A stretch of 64,000 nt of DNA from Clostridium frigidicarnis (GTDB lineage Bacteria > Bacillota > Clostridia > Clostridiales > Clostridiaceae), in assembly GCF_900111985.1 (NCBI RefSeq), contig NZ_FOKI01000014.1, positions 41,250-105,249 on the forward strand. Reading direction: 5' to 3'. The notes under the pieces were generated by a model. That model was not told the origin of the DNA. It searched no databases and saw nothing but the letters and a program-made list of their open reading frames with translations. Position numbers and translations under genes: made by a program. Positions 55,731 through 63,888 of this stretch are shown here, one piece after another. Position 1 is the first letter of the stretch; every line of letters begins with the position of its first letter.

Positions 55731-56504
55731 TTATATCTCTATTAATTTATAACTTAAATCTATCAAATTTTTATTTTCCGAAGAATTGAATATTTTTATG
55801 TACCTATCTTTATTATTAAGATTAAGAAGATTTTTTTCCTCAAGCTTTCTTTTAAGCTCATTAGTTGTTCCTAAACTTCCATCAATTATAGGTACATCAC
55901 TTCCAATAATTTCTTTAATTACATCCTCAATAAATGGATAATGTGTGCAACCTAAAACAATTGATGATAATTTACTGCCCTCAAATTTATTAAATTTAGA
56001 CTTTAAAAAACTTTTTAATTCTTTGCTATTTAAATCTCCATTTTCTATAAACTCTACAAGTCCTGGGCATGGAAGTGGTTCAATTTCTGCTTCCTTACCA
56101 TATTTATTAACTAAGTTGTTGAATTTAGTTTCAGCTAAAGTAACTGTAGTTGCCATTATAACAATCTTACCATCTCTTTTTAATTCAATAGCTGGTTTTA
56201 AAGCAGGTTCTACACCAATTACAGGTATATCATATATTTTTCTTAAATCATTTATAGCAACACTAGTAGCAGTATTACACGCAATAACTATAGCTTTTAC
56301 ATTTTTTGATACTAAAAATTCTGCTGATTTTAATGTTAATTCTCTAACTTTATCTATAGATTTTGTTCCATATGGAGCATTCTTAGAGTCTCCAAAATAT
56401 ACAAAGTTCTCATTAGGCATTAACTTAATAGCTGTTTTTAAAACACTTAATCCCCCTACACCTGTATCAAAAAAACCTATTGGTCTATTATTTTTATCCT
56501 CCAT
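55731..56504 (-). CDS. murI: Glutamate racemase
   Basis: 257 residues from the ATG at 56504 with AAGGAG upstream; an ATG 17 codons earlier has no ribosome site. Makes D-glutamate for peptidoglycan. Motifs: PIGFFDTGVGGLSVLK (near 7-22), FVYFGDSKNAPYG (near 34), IVIACNTATSVAI with catalytic Cys (near 70) and VLGCTHYPFI with the second catalytic Cys (near 180). Stop lies three bases from the P3 region. Monocistronic. Confidence 0.95.
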   Translation of the reverse strand: MEDKNNRPIGFFDTGVGGLSVLKTAIKLMPNENFVYFGDSKNAPYGTKSIDKVRELTLKSAEFLVSKNVKAIVIACNTATSVAINDLRKIYDIPVIGVEPALKPAIELKRDGKIVIMATTVTLAETKFNNLVNKYGKEAEIEPLPCPGLVEFIENGDLNSKELKSFLKSKFNKFEGSKLSSIVLGCTHYPFIEDVIKEIIGSDVPIIDGSLGTTNELKRKLEEKNLLNLNNKDRYIKIFNSSENKNLIDLSYKLIEI

Positions 56505-56930
56505 AAGATATTCACTCCTTAAAGACAAATGTTTAACTAGTTTATATTTTATCAAAAAAATATATTATTGTAAAAAATATATAGATTTTTATATTTATTC
56601 TATACTCTGTTTAGCTTATCTAACACTTCCATATTCTATAAGTTGGGTTATGTGTCCTTTAAAATATAAAAAGATGATGCAGTATGCCACAAAACAGACC
56701 AGCGTACTGACTTGCTATTTTTTGAATGTGCGTAAGTTAAATAATCTTAATTTATGATTCCTATTAGATTTATTTCCCTAATTAGTAGAACTCATACTCT
56801 TTCTATGTAATTACTTAAGATTAGATAATAATTTTACTTTTAATTTATTTAGAATATAATACTATTTTTAACTTATTGAAATTTTTATTAATAATAGTTT
56901 CATTTCTCACTCTAATTTATATATTTTTTA
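56505..56930. other. Gene-free interval with a P1 remnant
   Basis: The only recognisable element is a right-half P1 remnant at about 56672-56733 (GATGCAGTATGCCACAAAAC, CAGCGTACTGACTTGC, TTTTTTGAATGTGCGT); its left half is lost. The rest is AT-rich with no ribosome-site-bearing frame. Confidence 0.6.
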
Positions 56931-56959
56931 TTGACAGTATTCTTGTTTTCACATAGAAT
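56931..56959 (+). promoter_or_regulatory. Promoter of glnA
   Basis: TTGACA (56931-56936), 17-bp spacer, TAGAAT (56954-56959). A leader of about 110 nt follows before the chosen glnA start. Confidence 0.75.
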
Positions 56960-57078
56960 TTATCTATATTAATTACGATTCAGATCAAACAAAAAACCCC
57001 ATAAATGTAAAAAACAGCTTATTGAAGAAAGGATGTGAACTCATTCTTGCAACTTCACATTTTGCAAGATGTTACATT

Positions 57079-58980
57079 ATGAAAAATGATTTAATATACC
57101 TTATACCAAGCGAAAATCACTCTAAAGAGGTTTTGTTAGAAACACTTTCTAGCCATCCTGAGATTAAATTTGTATCATTAATAGGTGTTGACCTATCCGG
57201 TAATGATACCGATGAAAAAATTCCTATAAAATTATTTATAGAAGATATTGATACATTTCTTCATGGAGCTGCTGCTCAAACAGATGGATCATCTGTAGCA
57301 TTTCCCGGTATAGCCACATTAAATAATGCTAAAGTTGATATGATTGTTGACTTAAAGTGCAATTGGTTTGTTGACTATAATTATGAACATATTGACCCCC
57401 TAACCAATAAACCTATTGGAACATTAAGAATCCCCTGTTTTCTTTATCATGATAACAAAGCTGTCGATTCCCGTAATATCTTAAACAATTCTATTGAACA
57501 TTTTAAAAGCACTATTTTATCATTATTAAAAAAATACCCAGAAACTTTATCTCAGTTCGGAATACAATTTGATGATATTCAGGATATAATAGCAACTTCT
57601 GCTACAGAATTAGAATTTTGGGTTAAAACACCTAATGATAATGCTGAAATTGAAGAGCTATCCACATCTGAAGTTTTACAAGAGCAATATTGGACAAGAA
57701 CTAAAGGATGTGTAAGAACAGCATTAGAGCAAAGCATTATGCTTATGGAAAGTTATGGGTTAGAGCCTGAGATGGGTCATAAAGAAGTTGGTGGTGTCAA
57801 AGCTAAACTTACAGATGATGGAAGTCTCACTCATATAATGGAACAATTAGAAGTGGATTGGAAGTTCTCTACTGCAGTTCAATGTGCAGATAACGAGTTA
57901 TTAGTTAGAACTTTAATTAAAGAAACTTTTAGAAGAAACGGACTAGATGTTACATTTTTAGCTAAACCTATTGATGATGTAGCTGGTAGCGGAAAGCATA
58001 TACATGTAGGTATTGCTCTTAAACTTAAAAATGGAAAAAAACTAAACTTATTCTCAGCTCCTAATAATCATTTTATTAGTAATATAGGATACGGAGCTTT
58101 AATGGGAATACTTAAAAACTATGAGATTATGAATCCCTTTATTTCTTCAACTAATGATTCTTTAAAAAGATTAAAACCTGGATTTGAAGCCCCTATATGT
58201 ACAGTAACATCTTTAGGTGTAGATACTTCTATTCCATCTAGGAACAGAACAGTATTGGTGGGTCTAATAAGAGATTTACAAAATCCATTAGCTACTAGAT
58301 TTGAGCTTAGAAGCCCAAATCCCCACACAAACACTTATTTAGCATTAGCTGTTACTTATATGTCTATGGCAGATGGTGTAAATTACGCAATACAATCTAA
58401 AAAATCAAATGATGAGTTATTAAGTGAATTATCTAAAAAACCTGGTGATTATTCCGACTATCTTGAAAAGGGTAGATGTTACAGATCAGAGGAAGATGTT
58501 TTTGAGTATTATTCTGAAGCTGAACGTAGTGAATTTTTTGGTGTAGCTCCAGCCACAGTATACGAAAATTTAAAAAATCTTGAACTTTATAAATCTAAAT
58601 TAGAAGTTTTAAAAGTAAATAATGTTTTAGATGATTCTTTGATTAATAGCTTCAAACTGGCTACTATCAACAGGTGGGTAACTGAAATTAAGCACAGATT
58701 AATAAATAATTATATAGATGAAATACGATCACTTAAACAATTACACAGTAATGATAAAGCCTTAGACTTAGATATTTCAACATGGATGTCAATAAACGAA
58801 TTAAGATACTATATAATGAAAGATACTTATTCAACTAAAAGCCTCTTTACTAGAATACAAGATTGTATAACTAATAAAGATTATAATAATCTTTCATTAT
58901 TACAAATAGAATTAGAAGATAAAATGATCGCTCTTAGACATTTATATTCTAACTATAAAAAAAATCTTTTAGATATATAA
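57079..58980 (+). CDS. glnA: Glutamine synthetase, long clostridial type
   Basis: 633 residues from the ATG at 57079. A frame 19 codons longer starts with TTG at 57022 but has no ribosome site, and homologues begin near DLIYLIPSENHSKE. It makes glutamine from glutamate, ammonia and ATP. N-terminal beta-grasp domain (about 1-140, with DGSSVAFPGIATLNNAK), catalytic domain (about 160-470) with the metal-binding GKHIHVG near 305, and RFELRSPNPHTNTYLAL near 420; a C-terminal helical extension of 170 residues. The ribosome site is weak. A 15-codon GTG frame (57035-57082) overlaps the ATG by four bases; its ribosome spacing is too short to be convincing. Confidence 0.93.
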   Translation: MKNDLIYLIPSENHSKEVLLETLSSHPEIKFVSLIGVDLSGNDTDEKIPIKLFIEDIDTFLHGAAAQTDGSSVAFPGIATLNNAKVDMIVDLKCNWFVDYNYEHIDPLTNKPIGTLRIPCFLYHDNKAVDSRNILNNSIEHFKSTILSLLKKYPETLSQFGIQFDDIQDIIATSATELEFWVKTPNDNAEIEELSTSEVLQEQYWTRTKGCVRTALEQSIMLMESYGLEPEMGHKEVGGVKAKLTDDGSLTHIMEQLEVDWKFSTAVQCADNELLVRTLIKETFRRNGLDVTFLAKPIDDVAGSGKHIHVGIALKLKNGKKLNLFSAPNNHFISNIGYGALMGILKNYEIMNPFISSTNDSLKRLKPGFEAPICTVTSLGVDTSIPSRNRTVLVGLIRDLQNPLATRFELRSPNPHTNTYLALAVTYMSMADGVNYAIQSKKSNDELLSELSKKPGDYSDYLEKGRCYRSEEDVFEYYSEAERSEFFGVAPATVYENLKNLELYKSKLEVLKVNNVLDDSLINSFKLATINRWVTEIKHRLINNYIDEIRSLKQLHSNDKALDLDISTWMSINELRYYIMKDTYSTKSLFTRIQDCITNKDYNNLSLLQIELEDKMIALRHLYSNYKKNLLDI

Positions 58981-58992
58981 ATATATTATTTT

Positions 58993-59031
58993 AAAATACC
59001 AATTTAAATACTCAATTTAAATTGGTATTTT
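58993..59031 (+). terminator. Terminator after glnA
   Basis: A 17-bp perfect stem (AAAATACCAATTTAAAT with its complement at 59015-59031) followed by TTTT. Confidence 0.92.
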
Positions 59032-59110
59032 TTATGCAATATATTCTTTGTTAAAAGATAATTTTTATGGTAGTATATAACATATATATATGTATGAGGT
59101 GTTATATGCC

Positions 59111-60187
59111 ATGAGAATAGTTCCTATTTATTGTATAAAAGATGATTTTTTACTGGCTAAGGATATTTTTGATTTTGATGGTCGTATATTGTTAAAACAA
59201 GGGAATAGATTAAATAAAAAAACACTTGATAGCATTAAACTATTAGGCATAAACTGTTTAAATGTAGTTGACCAGAATAGTTACATAGAGCTTGAGAATA
59301 TAATCAAACCTGAACTTAAAGAAAAATCATTAAACTTAATAAAAAGTACTTTTGGTAATTTATTTTCAAATAAAAAAAGCACAAAAAAAAGCAACGACTT
59401 TCAAAAAATTTTAGATTTATCCGAAGAGCTTATAGATGATATTTTAAATAGAAATGATATTTTGATTAATTTAGTTGACATAAAAACTTTAGATAATTAT
59501 ACATACGAACATAGTGTAAATGTAGCTATGCTTTCCTTGGTGATAGGATTAAAACTTGGATTAAATAGGGAAGATCTAAAACAACTATGTGTTGGAGCGC
59601 TATTACATGATGTTGGAAAAATGTTTATTCCAACAGAAATACTAAACAAACCCAGCAAATTATCTCAAGAAGAATTCAAAGTAATTCGATCTCATCCAAT
59701 AAGAGGTTATGATTATTTAAAAAATATTGAAAATATACCTTTAAAGTCTAGACTTATAGTTATAGAACATCATGAAAAGGTAAATGGCTGTGGTTATCCA
59801 CTATATAAAAAGAACAAAGAAATAAATATTCTTTCAAAGATTGTAGCAATTGCTGATGTTTACGATGCCTTAACATCTAATAGACCTTATCGTAAACCTT
59901 TAAGTCCCAATGAAGCCTTAGAATTTATATTAGGAAACGCTGGCTCACACTTTGATTTTTATCTAGTAAAAATATTTAAGTGCACTATAGTACCTTATCC
60001 TAATGGATCTTTGGTTAAACTTAATACCGGAGAAATTGCTATTGTTAAAGATAATTTTAATAATTTCCCGCTAAGACCTAACATAGAAATAATAAAAACT
60101 TCTAATAACTTTAATTTAGGCAAGAAAATTAATCTTAGAGAAAACTTATCTTTAGTTATAAATGAAGTTGCATATAATATTTTATAA
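59111..60187 (+). CDS. HD-GYP domain protein, probable cyclic di-GMP phosphodiesterase
   Basis: 358 residues from the ATG at 59111, nine bases after TGAGGTG; an upstream in-frame ATG lies before this site. The N-terminal part (about 1-110) is a DUF3391-like or linker region. The HD-GYP domain (about 120-310) is complete: HSVNVAMLS, LLHDVGKMFIP, HHEKVNGCGYP and AIADVYDALTSNRPYR. It hydrolyses cyclic di-GMP. A short C-terminal domain (about 310-358) resembles the extra module seen in Clostridium HD-GYP proteins. No riboswitch for cyclic di-GMP is seen nearby. Confidence 0.93.
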   Translation: MRIVPIYCIKDDFLLAKDIFDFDGRILLKQGNRLNKKTLDSIKLLGINCLNVVDQNSYIELENIIKPELKEKSLNLIKSTFGNLFSNKKSTKKSNDFQKILDLSEELIDDILNRNDILINLVDIKTLDNYTYEHSVNVAMLSLVIGLKLGLNREDLKQLCVGALLHDVGKMFIPTEILNKPSKLSQEEFKVIRSHPIRGYDYLKNIENIPLKSRLIVIEHHEKVNGCGYPLYKKNKEINILSKIVAIADVYDALTSNRPYRKPLSPNEALEFILGNAGSHFDFYLVKIFKCTIVPYPNGSLVKLNTGEIAIVKDNFNNFPLRPNIEIIKTSNNFNLGKKINLRENLSLVINEVAYNIL

Positions 60188-60188
60188 A

Positions 60189-60214
60189 ACCTTATGGATT
60201 TAGTCATAAGGTTT
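60189..60214. terminator. Bidirectional terminator
   Basis: AACCTTATG (60189-60197) pairs with CATAAGGTT (60206-60214), with A/T tracts on both sides, between convergent genes. Confidence 0.88.
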
Positions 60215-60215
60215 T

Positions 60216-60491
60216 TTACATTAGTAAATTTATTTTATTTTTGCTTAGTATTTCATAATTATATGTAGCCATTTGAGAAAATGGATTATTATCTATAATA
60301 AATTTAGCTTCATCAATATTTTCTGCTCTAAATATCATTGTTCCACCATTTTTATTGTAAGTCCCCGCACAGTATAAATATTTAGTTAAATTAATATTAT
60401 TTTTGTTTTCTTTTAAATCCCTCTTTTGATTTCCTTTTATATAATCCATTTTATAATTAATTTTAACAAATAAACCATCCCTTTTTTGCAT
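60216..60491 (-). CDS. YCII-related small protein
   Basis: 91 residues. The C-terminal part reads CAGTYNKNGGTMIFRAENIDEA and IIDNNPFSQM, the usual YciI-like pattern in which a His/Asp site is often present, though here the His is not obvious. The N-terminal 30 residues are Lys-rich. Ribosome site AGGGGGC precedes the ATG. Function of the family is unknown. Monocistronic, ending on a shared terminator with the HD-GYP gene. Confidence 0.72.
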   Translation of the reverse strand: MQKRDGLFVKINYKMDYIKGNQKRDLKENKNNINLTKYLYCAGTYNKNGGTMIFRAENIDEAKFIIDNNPFSQMATYNYEILSKNKINLLM

Positions 60492-60579
60492 TGTAAATGC
60501 CCCCTCTTATTTTCTTAGTGTTAGTCTATGTATATTACCTTTTACCTTTAATTATTACTAATAATGCTTATTTTATCTG

Positions 60580-60655
60580 ATAACTACGTCCCTAGATTAA
60601 CTCAGCTAACATTCAAGTGGTGGAAAAATACCCCCTTAATGTTAGATTTGTTCTA
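60580..60655. repeat. P4 repeat, copy 3
   Basis: ACTACGTCCCTAGATTAACTC, GCTAACATTCAAGTGGTGG, AAAAATACCCCCTTAATG and TTAGATTTGTTCTAT. Matches the other two P4 copies at both ends. Confidence 0.6.
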
Positions 60656-60725
60656 TCTGCAACTTAATTATATAGAACATATGTTCTGTTGTCAATGAAA
60701 TAAATTTAACCCTATTTTTATTTCG

Positions 60726-60754
60726 TTGACAAAAATATACCGAAATAGTATACT
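60726..60754 (+). promoter_or_regulatory. Promoter of the rrf2-cooS unit
   Basis: TTGACA (60726-60731), a 17-bp spacer and TATACT (60749-60754), the best consensus match in the window. Confidence 0.85.
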
Positions 60755-60763
60755 AATCGGGTG
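60738..60763. promoter_or_regulatory. Inverted repeat over the rrf2 promoter, probable Rrf2 operator
   Basis: CCGAAATAGTATACTAATCGG is centred on the palindrome AGTATACT, which contains the -10 box; the outer CCGA and TCGG are also complementary with a one-base offset. Rrf2-family proteins bind inverted repeats of about this size in their own promoters, so negative autoregulation is likely. Confidence 0.6.
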
Positions 60764-60791
60764 TAGATTAAGAATATTGGGAGAATGATTT

Positions 60792-61202
60792 ATGAAAATA
60801 ACTCAAGAGGTAGATTATGCATTTAGAGTAATTATGTACTTATCTAAACTTGGTTTAAACCAAAAGATTGAGGCTAAAACTCTTTCACAACAAGAGAGTA
60901 TACCTCATAGGTTTTTACTTAAACTTTTAAGAAAGCTTACACAGTCCAAGATAATTTGTTCTTTCAGAGGAGTTTCAGGTGGATATGCATTGAATATGAA
61001 ACCATCAGAAATATCACTATATGATGTAATTATCGCAATTGATGGACCTATATTTTTAAATAGATGTTTAAACTGTCCAGAGTCTTGCAACAAATCTAAT
61101 GCAGCTCACTGTGAAATTCACAAGAGCTTAGCTATTGTACAAGAAAATTTAATTAAGGATTTAAAATCCAAAACATTTGATACATTTATTAAAGAGGATT
61201 AA
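60792..61202 (+). CDS. Rrf2 family transcriptional regulator
   Basis: 136 residues. Winged helix-turn-helix (about 1-85): KITQEVDYAFRVIMYLSK, LSQQESIPHRFLLKLLRKLTQ and CSFRGVSGGYALN. The C-terminal cysteines CLNCPESCNKSNAAHCEIH (near 97-113) would hold an Fe-S cluster, as in IscR, NsrR and RsrR. It probably senses redox state, Fe-S supply or nitric oxide, and controls cooS, which follows 223 bp downstream across P1 copy 10. The ribosome site GGGAGA is moderate. Its stop codon overlaps the start of that P1 element. Confidence 0.92.
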   Translation: MKITQEVDYAFRVIMYLSKLGLNQKIEAKTLSQQESIPHRFLLKLLRKLTQSKIICSFRGVSGGYALNMKPSEISLYDVIIAIDGPIFLNRCLNCPESCNKSNAAHCEIHKSLAIVQENLIKDLKSKTFDTFIKED

Positions 61203-61362
61203 GGCACATTCAAAAAAATAATAAGTCAGTATGCTAGTCTATTTTGTGTCATACTTCGTCAACGATATCAGCCCATAGTCTATGCTATGAACTAATATCA
61301 CTTCCTTGTCTGACACAAAATATACATTGCATATTGGACTTGTTATTTTCTTTCATGTGCCT
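61202..61362 (-). repeat. P1 palindromic element, copy 10 (full length, reverse), between rrf2 and cooS
   Basis: AGGCACATTCAAAAAAATAA ... CTTTCATGTGCCT. Its first base is the last base of the rrf2 stop codon. If rrf2 and cooS are one transcript, this hairpin sits between the two cistrons. Confidence 0.9.
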
Positions 61363-61425
61363 GACCCCTTTAATTTTATGAAATAAAGTATACCTTTTTA
61401 GTGTTTATTTAGGAGGAATATAATA

Positions 61426-63309
61426 ATGGGTAATTGTTCAAATTGTAATTTATGTAATACTGCTGATGAAAAGCTTCATAGCTTTATATCAACTTTAGAT
61501 GTAGAGACTTCTCACCATAGGGTTGAGTCTCAAAAAAATAAGTGTAAATTTGGTACTCAAGGAGTCTGTTGTAAGCTTTGTGCTAATGGACCATGTAAAA
61601 TAACACCAAAATCCCCAAGAGGAGTTTGTGGAGCAGATGCTCATACAATAGTTGCTAGAAATTTTTTAAGAGCTGTATCTGCTGGTTCAGGTTGCTATAT
61701 ACATGTTATAGAAACTACTGCCACCAATTTAAAATCTGTTGGGGAAAATAATGGGGATATTAAAGGAGTTGCAACACTTAATTATCTAGCTGAAAGTTTT
61801 GGAATAGATTGTAGCGATATACATGAAAAAGCAACAAAAATTGCTGATGTGATTTTAAAGGATTTATACAAGCCTAAATATGAAAAAATGGATCTAGTTG
61901 AAAAATTAGCCTATGCTCCAAGATTTAAAAAATGGAAAGAGCTCGGTATATTGCCTGGTGGTGCTAAATCTGAAGTATTTGATGGTATTATAAAAACATC
62001 TACCAATCTTAATAGTGATCCAGTAGATATGCTCTTAAATTCTTTAACTTTAGGAGTATCAACTGGATTGTATGGTTTAACACTTACAAATCTTCTAAAT
62101 GATGTTTTACTTGGCGAGCCTGAAATAACTACTGCCCAAGTTGGCTTAAAGGTTATAGATCCTGATTATATAAATATAATGATAACTGGACATCAACATT
62201 CAATGATATCTCATCTTCAAGAGATATTAGTTTCTGAAGAAATTGCTAATAAAGCAAAAGATTTAGGTGCTAAAGGATTTAAAATTGTTGGATGTACTTG
62301 TGTCGGACAAGATCTTCAATTAAGAAGTGTTCACTATAATGAAGTATTCTCTGGTCATGCCGGAAACAACTATACTAGTGAAGCAGTACTGGCAACCGGT
62401 GGCATAGATTTAGTATTATCTGAGTTCAACTGTACTTTACCTGGAATAGAGCCAATAGCTGATAAATTCCAAGTTAAAATGCTTTGTATAGATGATGTGG
62501 CTAAAAAGGCTAATGCTGATTTCTTAGGATATTCATATGATGAAAGAGAAAATTTATCAAATAAAATAATAGCTTCTGCACTAGATAGCTATAAAAACAG
62601 GAGATCAAAAATATCCATAAATATACCTAAAGATCACGGTAATGATGATACAATAACAGGAGTAAGCGAGACTTCACTTAAGAAATTTTTAGGTGGAACT
62701 TGGAAACCATTAATAGATTTAATAGCCAGTGGCAAGATAAAAGGTATTGCTGGTGTAGTTGGATGTTCTAATTTAACAGCAAAAGGTCATGACGTTTTTA
62801 CTGTTGAATTAACTAAAGAATTGATAAAGAGAGATATCCTTGTATTATCTGCTGGATGCTCATCAGGAGGACTTGAAAATGTAGGTCTTATGAGCCCTTC
62901 TGCTGCTGATTTAGCAGGTGATAATTTAAAGGAAGTATGCAAAACTTTAGGAATACCTCCTGTGCTAAACTTTGGTCCTTGTCTTGCAATTGGAAGATTG
63001 GAAATAGTTGCAACAGAGCTTGCTGAATATTTAGGAATTGATATTCCTCAGCTTCCATTAGTTTTATCTGCACCTCAATGGCTAGAAGAACAAGCTTTAG
63101 CAGATGGCGCATTTGGATTAGCTCTTGGGTTACCTCTTCATTTAGCCATACCTCCATTTATTGAAGGTAGTGATGTTGTTACTAATATCTTAACTAATGA
63201 CCTTGTTAATCTAACAGGTGGAAGATTAATATTAGATGGTGAAATAGATAGTACTGCTGACACACTTGAAAAGATAATATTAGAAAAAAGAAGTGCTTTA
63301 GGATTATAG
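61426..63309 (+). CDS. cooS: Anaerobic carbon-monoxide dehydrogenase catalytic subunit family (CooS)
   Basis: 627 residues with a strong AGGAGG. Cluster ligands by comparison with C. hydrogenoformans CODH-II: D cluster C40 and C48, B cluster C49, C52, C57, C68; C-cluster positions H256, C292, C336, C447, C478 and C519 are all present. In CODH-II a catalytic Lys lies in an EKAxAIG-like stretch; here that stretch reads EEQALADG with Q556 at the Lys position. No acs, cooF, cooC or Ni-insertion gene is nearby. It may be a CO dehydrogenase or a divergent member with another reductase activity. An Rrf2 regulator gene precedes it. Confidence 0.88.
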   Translation: MGNCSNCNLCNTADEKLHSFISTLDVETSHHRVESQKNKCKFGTQGVCCKLCANGPCKITPKSPRGVCGADAHTIVARNFLRAVSAGSGCYIHVIETTATNLKSVGENNGDIKGVATLNYLAESFGIDCSDIHEKATKIADVILKDLYKPKYEKMDLVEKLAYAPRFKKWKELGILPGGAKSEVFDGIIKTSTNLNSDPVDMLLNSLTLGVSTGLYGLTLTNLLNDVLLGEPEITTAQVGLKVIDPDYINIMITGHQHSMISHLQEILVSEEIANKAKDLGAKGFKIVGCTCVGQDLQLRSVHYNEVFSGHAGNNYTSEAVLATGGIDLVLSEFNCTLPGIEPIADKFQVKMLCIDDVAKKANADFLGYSYDERENLSNKIIASALDSYKNRRSKISINIPKDHGNDDTITGVSETSLKKFLGGTWKPLIDLIASGKIKGIAGVVGCSNLTAKGHDVFTVELTKELIKRDILVLSAGCSSGGLENVGLMSPSAADLAGDNLKEVCKTLGIPPVLNFGPCLAIGRLEIVATELAEYLGIDIPQLPLVLSAPQWLEEQALADGAFGLALGLPLHLAIPPFIEGSDVVTNILTNDLVNLTGGRLILDGEIDSTADTLEKIILEKRSALGL

Positions 63310-63317
63310 TAAAATTT

Positions 63318-63380
63318 TCAAGTGACGAGTTATAGTTGAAAACCACAGGTTTTCCTTAACTTGCCACTTGTCACTAATTA
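63318..63380. repeat. P3 repeat (copy M) after cooS
   Basis: AAGTGACGAGTTATAG, core TTGAAAACCACAGGTTTTC and AACTTGCCACTTGTCACTA. Complementary GTGACGAGT/ACTTGTCAC arms make it the only hairpin available to end the cooS transcript. Confidence 0.65.
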
Positions 63381-63447
63381 AAAATATATTTAACCCTAGA
63401 TTTTATCATCATTTTAAAATCAAAATTTTTACATATATATATATTTC

Positions 63448-63792
63448 TTACCTTTCACATCTTTTAAGGGACTCCATAACTATAAATGCACATATTATAA
63501 TTCCCATAACTATTCCCTTTATAGTATTGCCACTAAATCCATACTCAATTATATTGTATGCTCCAAGTGCAATATTATATATTACAAACCCATATATTCC
63601 CCACTTTTGTTTTTTTATTATAGCAAATATACACACTGCCCCCATTACTGAAGTTATTGTATATATTTTTGTATTTAAGTTGCTAATATCTCCATAAACT
63701 ACATTAGCTATAACTGATGCTACATAACAAACAAACATTGCATATAATACAAAACTTATATATCTTACATTTTTATTTTTTATAGTATTCAT
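63448..63792 (-). CDS. Small four-helix membrane protein
   Basis: 114 residues from the ATG at 63792, with AGGAG upstream; the longer frame begins without a ribosome site. Four hydrophobic segments (about residues 12-32, 40-58, 63-83 and 88-108) are separated by short polar loops; the C-terminus is basic (ESLKRCER). No motif is recognised. Convergent with cooS and transcribed alone. Confidence 0.75.
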   Translation of the reverse strand: MNTIKNKNVRYISFVLYAMFVCYVASVIANVVYGDISNLNTKIYTITSVMGAVCIFAIIKKQKWGIYGFVIYNIALGAYNIIEYGFSGNTIKGIVMGIIICAFIVMESLKRCER

Positions 63793-63888
63793 TTTTTCTC
63801 TCCTATATTTAAGTATACTTTTGTGCATTCATATAATATCATATAAATTATTGCTATTCCACAACCAATATATACATCACTATAAGAA

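Noticed and set aside
55945..56757. Plus-strand 270-codon frame opposite murI
   Set aside because: Although long, it is antisense to conserved murI motifs, of low complexity, and runs into a P1 remnant; no ribosome site.
7343..61362. P1 elements as attenuators or T-box/riboswitch leaders
   Set aside because: They occur in both orientations, at 3' as well as 5' ends of genes, and lack T-tracts or conserved ligand-binding motifs; mobile palindromes fit better.
62888..63157. Minus-strand 89-codon frame inside cooS
   Set aside because: It is fully antisense to conserved cooS codons, has no ribosome site and no family resemblance.
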